64,000 bases of DNA from DASQEH01 sp038237745 (lineage in GTDB: Bacteria > Actinomycetota > Actinomycetes > Propionibacteriales > Nocardioidaceae): positions 124,001 to 188,000 of the forward strand of contig JBBRYJ010000002.1 of NCBI GenBank assembly GCA_038237745.1. Direction: 5' to 3'. Both the position numbers and the translations under genes were made by a program. Below the pieces are notes generated by a model that worked only from the letters and a program-made list of their open reading frames with translations, had not been told where the DNA came from and searched no databases. Numbering within the stretch: position 1 is the first letter of the stretch; each line of letters begins with the position of its first letter. Positions 58,689 through 64,000 of this stretch are shown in pieces.

Positions 58689-60854
58689 CTACGACCTGTC
58701 GGCCGTGACACGAGAGGCGACATGAGACGGCATGACGTCGTAGCGCGAGAAGCTCCTGGTGAACGTGCCCGTGCCGTGGCTCAGCGAGCGTAGGTCGGTG
58801 GCATAGCGCACGAGCTCGATCTGCGGCGCCTCGGCCCGCACGACGGTTCGCCCGACGCCGACCGGCTCCGTGCCGAGTACGTGCGCACGCCGGGTGGACA
58901 AGTCGCTCATCACAGCACCCACGAAGTCGTCGTCGATGAGCACCTCCACACCGTCGATCGGCTCAAGGAGCTGAACCTGGCCGTGTGACGCTGCCTCGCG
59001 CACGGCCAGGGCCCCGGCCGTCTGGAAGGCCATATCGCTTGAGTCGACGCTGTGAGCCTTGCCGTCGTACAGCGTCACGCGCAGGTCGACGACCGGGTAC
59101 CCGGCGGTGAGACCCCTCTCGAGCTGCGAGCGCACGCCCTTCTCGACACTTGGGATGAACTGTCGGGGTACGGAACCCCCGACCACCTTGTCGACGAACT
59201 CGAAGCCGCTACCGGCGGGAAGCGGCTCCACCTCGACCTCGCAGACCGCGAACTGACCGTGGCCGCCACTCTGCTTGACGTGCCGCCCTCGACCCCTCGA
59301 CGCCTCTGTGAACGTCTCCCGGAGCGGCACGCGTACGGCGACCTGGTCGACCTGGACGCCGTAGCGGTTGCCGAGCCGGTCGAGCAGGACGTTGGCATGG
59401 GCCTCACCGAGGCACCACAGCACGAGCTGCAGCGTCTCTGGCTGGTGCTCGATCGACACTGTCGGGTCCTCGGCCGTGAGCCGCTGCAACGCCTGGCCGA
59501 GCTTGTCCTCGTCTGCCTTGGCGCGCGCCACCAGGGCAATGGGCAGCAGAGGCTCGGGCATCGTCCAGGGCTCCATCACAAGCGGGTTGGCCTTGTCGCT
59601 GAGCGTGTCGCCGGTCTCCGCGCGCGACAGCTTGGCGATGGCACAGATGTCGCCCGCGATGGCCGAGGTGCTGAGGCGCTGCGTCTTTCCCAACGGGAAC
59701 GACAGCGCGCCGACCCGTTCGTCCTCGTCGTGGTCCTGGTGGCCGGGGTGCTCCGCCGAGAAGTCCGACAGGTGACCCGACACGTGGACGGTGGCATCAG
59801 GCCGCACGGTTCCTGAGAAGACGCGGACCAGGCTGATACGTCCAACGTACGGGTCGGAACTGGTCTTGACCACCTCTGCCAGCAGGTCCCCGGCGGGGTC
59901 GCAGCTCAGTCCGTTGACCGTCTTGCCGGCGGTCGTGTAGACGGCGGGGAAGGTGTGCTCCGACGGCGGCGGGAACCCCTGGGTGACGATCTCCAGCAGC
60001 TCGTCGAGGCCGAGCCCGCTCTGCGCCGACACGGGCACCACCGGGAAGAACGACGCGCGGGCGACAGCGGTCTCGAGGTCGTCGACGAGAAGCGACGCGT
60101 CGATGGTCTCACCGCTCATATAGCGGTCCATGAGGCTCTCGTCCTCCGACTCCTCGATCAGGCCCTCGATGAGCGGACCGCGAAACTCCTCGATGAGGAG
60201 CTGCTCGTCGTCGGAGGGCTGCTGGACAGCTCGCCGTGTGTCGGCGCCCGAGTAGTCGGAGACGGTCTGCGACAGCAACGCCAGGAGCTGGTCGACGCCG
60301 GACCCCTCGCGGGCCAGCGGAATGTAGAGGGGGACCACCTTGTCCCCGAACGCTGCCTGTGCCTCCGCCAGCACCTGGTCGTAGTCGGCCCTCGGGTGGT
60401 CCAACTTGCTGACCACGACGCAGCGCGGCATGCCGACGGCCTCGCACTCGAGCCAGAGCGTGCGGGTGGCGCCGTCCACGCCGTCGGTCGCGGAGATGAC
60501 GAACAAGGCACAGTCCGCGGCTCGCAGCCCGGCGCGCAGCTCACCGACGAAGTCGGCGTAGCCGGGAGCGTCCAGAAGGTTGACCTTGACGCCGTCGACC
60601 ACGAGGGGCGCCAGGCTGAGACCGACGGAGCGTTGCTGACGGATCTCGGCCTCGTCGTAGTCGCTCGTCGTCGTACCGTCCTCGACCCGGCCGGGACGGC
60701 TGATGACCCCGCCGGCCGCGAGCAGGGACTCGACCAGAGTCGTCTTCCCCGATCCCGACGGGCCGACGAGGACGACGTTGCGGATCGCTGTTGAACTCGT
60801 GGGCAGGTACGCCGTCGCGTCAGCGGCACCTGCCCCACCCTGTCTTCCTGGCAC
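58689..60854 (-). CDS. Elongation factor G-like GTPase (EF-G paralogue)
   Basis: 721 residues. G1 GPSGSGKTTL, switch/G3 DAPGYADF, G4 SKLDH, then EF-G domains II-V (GHGQFAVCEVEVEPL, GGSVPRQFIPSVEKG). Differs from canonical EF-G in switch sequences (QQRSVGLSLAPL), as in actinobacterial EF-G2 proteins of uncertain role. GTG start at 60854 with GGAGAG upstream. It lies opposite to the surrounding thrS-HIT and pgsA-pimA genes. Confidence 0.92.
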   Translation of the reverse strand: MPGRQGGAGAADATAYLPTSSTAIRNVVLVGPSGSGKTTLVESLLAAGGVISRPGRVEDGTTTSDYDEAEIRQQRSVGLSLAPLVVDGVKVNLLDAPGYADFVGELRAGLRAADCALFVISATDGVDGATRTLWLECEAVGMPRCVVVSKLDHPRADYDQVLAEAQAAFGDKVVPLYIPLAREGSGVDQLLALLSQTVSDYSGADTRRAVQQPSDDEQLLIEEFRGPLIEGLIEESEDESLMDRYMSGETIDASLLVDDLETAVARASFFPVVPVSAQSGLGLDELLEIVTQGFPPPSEHTFPAVYTTAGKTVNGLSCDPAGDLLAEVVKTSSDPYVGRISLVRVFSGTVRPDATVHVSGHLSDFSAEHPGHQDHDEDERVGALSFPLGKTQRLSTSAIAGDICAIAKLSRAETGDTLSDKANPLVMEPWTMPEPLLPIALVARAKADEDKLGQALQRLTAEDPTVSIEHQPETLQLVLWCLGEAHANVLLDRLGNRYGVQVDQVAVRVPLRETFTEASRGRGRHVKQSGGHGQFAVCEVEVEPLPAGSGFEFVDKVVGGSVPRQFIPSVEKGVRSQLERGLTAGYPVVDLRVTLYDGKAHSVDSSDMAFQTAGALAVREAASHGQVQLLEPIDGVEVLIDDDFVGAVMSDLSTRRAHVLGTEPVGVGRTVVRAEAPQIELVRYATDLRSLSHGTGTFTRSFSRYDVMPSHVASRVTADRS

Positions 60855-60975
60855 GTTCTCGTCTCTCCTTCGACCGATGGACTGGGCTGCACCGAGCGCT
60901 GCTCCCACCTTTCCGCTCCCGCGGCCGCTGCACAAGGATCGGTCGGCCCCGCTCTGCCGATAGCATCGACCAGAC

Positions 60976-61632
60976 TTGACCGTTGCCGACCAGGAAGTCA
61001 CGCCAGACCTGATGCTCGAGCGCTTTCGCCAGTTCTGGACCAACGTGTTCAAGCCCGTCGCACATCTGCTCATCAGGCTGGGGGTCTCTCCAGACGTCGT
61101 GACCGTGGTAGGCACTCTGGGCGTCGTGACCGGCGCACTGGCCTTCTTTCCACGTGGACACCTCCTGACCGGCGTCCTGTTCATCGGGGTCTTCGTCTTC
61201 TCTGACCTGATCGACGGCTATATGGCGCGGACGCTCGGCACCTCGTCGAGGTGGGGCTCGTTCCTCGACTCGACCCTCGACCGCCTCGGCGACGCGGCAA
61301 TCTTCGCCGGGCTGGCGTGCTGGCTCTTCGGGGGTGGCGACGACCGCCTGCTGGCCTACGTCGCGCTGTGGGCGCTCGTCATGGGCTCGGTGACGTCGTA
61401 CGCGCGCGCGAAGGCCGAGAGTCTCGGTATGCAGGCGAAGGGAGGGCTGGCCGAGCGCGCGGACCGGCTCGTGGCAGTTCTCGCTCTGGCCGGGCTCTCC
61501 GACATCCTCGACCAGCCCATCCTGCTGTCCCTGGTCCTGTGGGTGCTCGCAGTGGCGAGCACCCTGACCGTGATTCAACGCATCCTGCTTGTTCGGCGCC
61601 AGGCGCTGGCGGATCCAGCGCTGCCGTCTTGA
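60976..61632 (+). CDS. pgsA: CDP-alcohol phosphatidyltransferase (phosphatidylinositol phosphate synthase)
   Basis: 218 residues, ~6 transmembrane helices. The signature D-x2-DG-x2-AR-x8-G-x3-D-x3-D is complete (DLIDGYMAR ... GSFLDSTLD). Makes the phosphatidylinositol (phosphate) anchor for mannosides. TTG start at 60976 with TAGCAT 9 nt upstream; ATG at 61012 is an alternative. The first gene of a tightly overlapping trio. Confidence 0.92.
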   Translation: MTVADQEVTPDLMLERFRQFWTNVFKPVAHLLIRLGVSPDVVTVVGTLGVVTGALAFFPRGHLLTGVLFIGVFVFSDLIDGYMARTLGTSSRWGSFLDSTLDRLGDAAIFAGLACWLFGGGDDRLLAYVALWALVMGSVTSYARAKAESLGMQAKGGLAERADRLVAVLALAGLSDILDQPILLSLVLWVLAVASTLTVIQRILLVRRQALADPALPS

Positions 61633-62531
61633 CGCCACCTGCGGCACCTCGGGAGAGGTTGGTCGACTACGCGTTCCGCGTGGCCTGGGCGACCACCCGC
61701 CACTCGCCGGAGCCGGTGGGAGCTCGTGTGCTCGAAGGAGTGGCGGACCGGGTCTGGCGGCAGCGCGGTTCCGGGGTCAGGCAGCTGGAGGACAACCTGA
61801 GGCGGGCAGCACCGGACCTCTCCGAGGCAGCATCGAGAGTGGTCTGCCAGGAGGCGGTGCGCTCGTACTTCAGGTACTGGCACGAGGTGTTCCGGCTGCC
61901 GGCCTGGTCGACGGCCCGGACGGTCGACTCTGTGGTGACAACTGGCGAGGAAGGGCTCCGAGCAGGGTTCGCACGGGGGAGGGGCGCGATCATCGCGCTG
62001 CCGCACATGGCGAACTGGGACCATGCCGGAGCATGGGCCTGCCTTACGGGCATGCCCGTGTCGACCGTGGCCGAACGGCTTCGACCAGAGTCACTGTTCG
62101 ACCGCTTCGTGAGCTACCGCGAGCAGCTCGGTATGGAAGTTATCGCGCTCAGCGGCTCGGGCACCACCATGGTGACGTTGAAGGCATCGCTCGACGCGGG
62201 TCGGCTCGTGTGCCTGCTCGCCGACCGCGACCTCACCGGAACCGGGGTCGACGTCGAGCTGCTCGGTGAGAGTGCCCGGATGCCCGGCGGGCCGGCAGCA
62301 CTGGCCCGGATGACCGGAGCACCCCTGGTGGCCCTCACGCTGAGCTACCGTGGCCCGCTCATGCAGCTGGACTTCAGCGACCCCTTGGAGCATCGGCGCG
62401 GCCGAGCGGGTCTCGTCGAAATGACACAGGACATCGCGACCTGGTTCACAGCCGGGATAAGGCGAACCCCGGTGGACTGGCACATGCTTCAGCCGGTCTT
62501 CAGCTCCGACCTCCATCGACTGAGCCGGTGA
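61629..62531 (+). CDS. Phosphatidylinositol mannoside acyltransferase
   Basis: 300 residues of the HtrB/PatA family. H-x4-D motif HMANWD, LLADRDLTGTGVDVELLG, and RMPGGPAALARMTGAPLVAL. Acylates the mannose of PIM1/PIM2. TTG start overlaps the pgsA stop (TTGA), and its stop overlaps pimA (GTGA). Confidence 0.92.
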   Translation: MTPPAAPRERLVDYAFRVAWATTRHSPEPVGARVLEGVADRVWRQRGSGVRQLEDNLRRAAPDLSEAASRVVCQEAVRSYFRYWHEVFRLPAWSTARTVDSVVTTGEEGLRAGFARGRGAIIALPHMANWDHAGAWACLTGMPVSTVAERLRPESLFDRFVSYREQLGMEVIALSGSGTTMVTLKASLDAGRLVCLLADRDLTGTGVDVELLGESARMPGGPAALARMTGAPLVALTLSYRGPLMQLDFSDPLEHRRGRAGLVEMTQDIATWFTAGIRRTPVDWHMLQPVFSSDLHRLSR

Positions 62532-63643
62532 GGGTCGGGTTGGTCTGCCCCTACTCCCTGGATGTGCCCGGAGGCGTCCAGAACCACGTGCGCGACCTTG
62601 CCCGCGTGTTGATCGCACGTGGCCATGACGTCGGTGTGCTTGCGCCCGGCGAGGTCGTCACCACAGAGGGGGGCCACGTCGAGACAGTGGGTCGAGCGGT
62701 GCCCATCAGCTTCAACGGTTCGGTGGCACGTGTGGCTTTCGGGCCACGCGTGGCGGCTCGGACGCGCCGGTGGTTACGCAAAGGCGCCTTCGACGTCGTA
62801 CACCTCCACGAGCCGGCGACGCCGAGTGTCTCGCTGCTGGCCCTATGGGCCAGCGGGGCGACCGTGGTGGCCACCTTCCACACGGCCAACGCGCGCTCGC
62901 GAGCGCTGTCCTTGGCCAATGCGGTGCTGCGCCCGTCGATGGCGAAGATCGCGGCGCGGCTGGCAGTCTCGGAGTCAGCCCGCTCGACGCTCGTGCAGCA
63001 TCTGGGTGGAGAGGCCGTGGTGATCCCCAACGGCATCTTCTCGGAGCGCTTTCGCGGCGCACGTCCCCGACCTGAATGGGCCGGACCGGGACCTACCGTC
63101 GTGTTCCTCGGCCGCTCCGACGAGCCTCGCAAGGGGCTGGCTGTGTTGCTGTCGGCGTTCGCCGTCGTGCTCACCAGCCACCCGACGGCCCGGCTGCTCA
63201 TCGCGGGGCGAGGCAGCGCGGAGCAGGCACGGATGCTGCCCGCCGGCCTGCGGCACCGCGTCGAGCTGCTCGGAGTGCTCAGCGACTCCGAACGCGCAAG
63301 GCTGCTGGCATCGGCGACGGTCTACGTCGCCCCTCAGCTTGGAGGCGAGAGCTTCGGCATCGTCCTCATTGAGGCTATGGCTGCAGGAGCCGCGGTCGCC
63401 GCAAGCGATCTCCCCGCCTTTCGGGCGGTGCTGCAGGGTGGAAGGCTCGGTGAGCTGTTCGCTGTCGGTGACCCGGTTGCGGCGGCGCGCAGCATCACCC
63501 GCCTTCTCGACGACGCACCGCATCGGGACCGAGTGCGTCGTGAAGCCTCAGCCGGTGTCGAACGCTACGAGTGGTCGGTGCTGGCCCCGCGGATCGAGGC
63601 GGTCTACGAGACCGTCGTGCGGGAGGCAGCCAGGTCGGCATGA
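62528..63643 (+). CDS. pimA: Phosphatidylinositol mannosyltransferase
   Basis: 371 residues of GT4. CPYSLDVPGGVQNHV, VVHLHEPATPS, FLGRSDEPRKGLAVLL and the E-x7-E region GESFGIVLIEAMA. Transfers the first mannose from GDP-mannose to phosphatidylinositol on the inner membrane face. GTG start. Confidence 0.94.
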   Translation: MRVGLVCPYSLDVPGGVQNHVRDLARVLIARGHDVGVLAPGEVVTTEGGHVETVGRAVPISFNGSVARVAFGPRVAARTRRWLRKGAFDVVHLHEPATPSVSLLALWASGATVVATFHTANARSRALSLANAVLRPSMAKIAARLAVSESARSTLVQHLGGEAVVIPNGIFSERFRGARPRPEWAGPGPTVVFLGRSDEPRKGLAVLLSAFAVVLTSHPTARLLIAGRGSAEQARMLPAGLRHRVELLGVLSDSERARLLASATVYVAPQLGGESFGIVLIEAMAAGAAVAASDLPAFRAVLQGGRLGELFAVGDPVAAARSITRLLDDAPHRDRVRREASAGVERYEWSVLAPRIEAVYETVVREAARSA

Positions 63644-63749
63644 GGAGGTGGCCTGCGCCGCGAGCGAGGCTCAAGGGTTGGATCCTGGAGCGTCCTACGC
63701 CGTACGATGAGGGGATCCCCCTGCACAACTTCTGTATGTGAGGCTCATC

Positions 63750-64000
63750 GTGACCGACGTAGCTCCAGAACGACACGCTCGAGACGACGGGAGCCGGGCG
63801 ACCGGAACCGGCCGGGTGAAGCGCGGGATGGCGGAGATGCTCAAGGGCGGCGTGATCATGGACGTCGTCACGGTCGAGCAGGCCAAGGTCGCCGAGGACG
63901 CCGGCGCAGTCGCCGTGATGGCCCTCGAACGGGTGCCCGCTGACATCCGCGCCCAGGGCGGCGTGTCCCGGATGAGCGATCCTGACATGGTGGAGGGCAT
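63750..64000 (+). CDS. pdxS: Pyridoxal 5'-phosphate synthase subunit PdxS (3' truncated by window)
   Basis: The visible 83 residues include VKRGMAEMLKGGVIMDVVT, EDAGAVAVMALERVPADIRAQGGVSRMSDP, the highly conserved PdxS N-terminus with the catalytic Lys region further on outside the window. GTG at 63750 (AGG 7 nt upstream) or GTG at 63738. A TACGAT box is at 63703. Confidence 0.94.
   Translation, partial: MTDVAPERHARDDGSRATGTGRVKRGMAEMLKGGVIMDVVTVEQAKVAEDAGAVAVMALERVPADIRAQGGVSRMSDPDMVEG

Overview
The window is one contiguous piece of a high-GC actinobacterial chromosome. The evidence is a coproporphyrin-dependent haem set (hemE, hemG/cgoX, hemQ/chdC), a thrS - HIT - pgsA - acyltransferase - pimA - pdxS neighbourhood (phosphatidylinositol mannoside synthesis), a DtxR/IdeR-type iron box, an SsgA-like protein, a treXYZ operon, and many GTG/TTG starts with ATGA-type overlaps. 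I cannot name the genus. The SsgA-like protein argues for a lineage related to morphologically complex actinomycetes. No rRNA or CRISPR array was seen. There are four tRNA genes.

Layout. 1-17.7 kb: core genes. These are an antiporter tail with a UBP zinc finger, a GNAT, HrpA, a DUF1206 membrane protein, a TetR regulator with a clear operator, a frameshifted FUSC transporter, an aldo/keto reductase, a c-di-AMP (ydaO) riboswitch in front of an Rpf-like lytic enzyme, an iron-uptake pair under an iron box, RNase D, DUF3000, haem synthesis and MsrB. 17.8-24 kb: a LigD-type polymerase, then a decayed integrated element (broken tyrosine recombinase, truncated phage-like ORF) hit by an IS256-family element, which was itself hit by an IS3-family element. 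A secreted metallophosphoesterase follows. 24.3-28.6 kb: a stress-signalling island. Its centre is a sigma factor fused through a zinc-binding linker to an RsbT-type kinase, followed without gaps by RsbR, RsbS and a free-standing RsbU N-terminal domain. 28.6-39.5 kb: an ATP-dependent ligase, a RibD-C reductase, PPK2, an assimilatory sulfate operon (sulfite reductase, small zinc ribbon, CysH, CbiX-like chelatase), glyA, YihY, RsgA and a GNAT. 39.7-45.9 kb: treX-treY-treZ. 46-52 kb: an exported ferritin-like protein, an Nramp transporter, and a kdp locus from which everything between the end of kdpF and the kinase core of kdpD is missing. 52-55.4 kb: tRNAs and small regulators, including a CGNR protein and an SsgA-like protein. 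55.7-64 kb: thrS, HIT, an EF-G paralogue, the PIM genes and the start of pdxS.

How the genes work together. The most unusual unit is the stress island at 24.6-27.3 kb. In Bacillus the stressosome (RsbR/RsbS) releases RsbT, which activates RsbU and, through RsbV/RsbW, frees sigma-B. Here RsbT is covalently part of a sigma factor, so release from RsbR/RsbS could free the sigma factor directly. No PP2C domain, RsbV or RsbW is visible nearby. RsbR carries Glu where the STAS phospho-threonine normally lies.

Other cross-window patterns are: (i) degenerate 22-bp-period tandem repeats in four intergenic gaps, three of them between convergent genes; (ii) a recurrent TANNNT box 6-9 nt before start codons (TAGGCT in four cases), suggesting many leaderless mRNAs; (iii) perfect inverted repeats in front of thrS and of the sulfite reductase gene.
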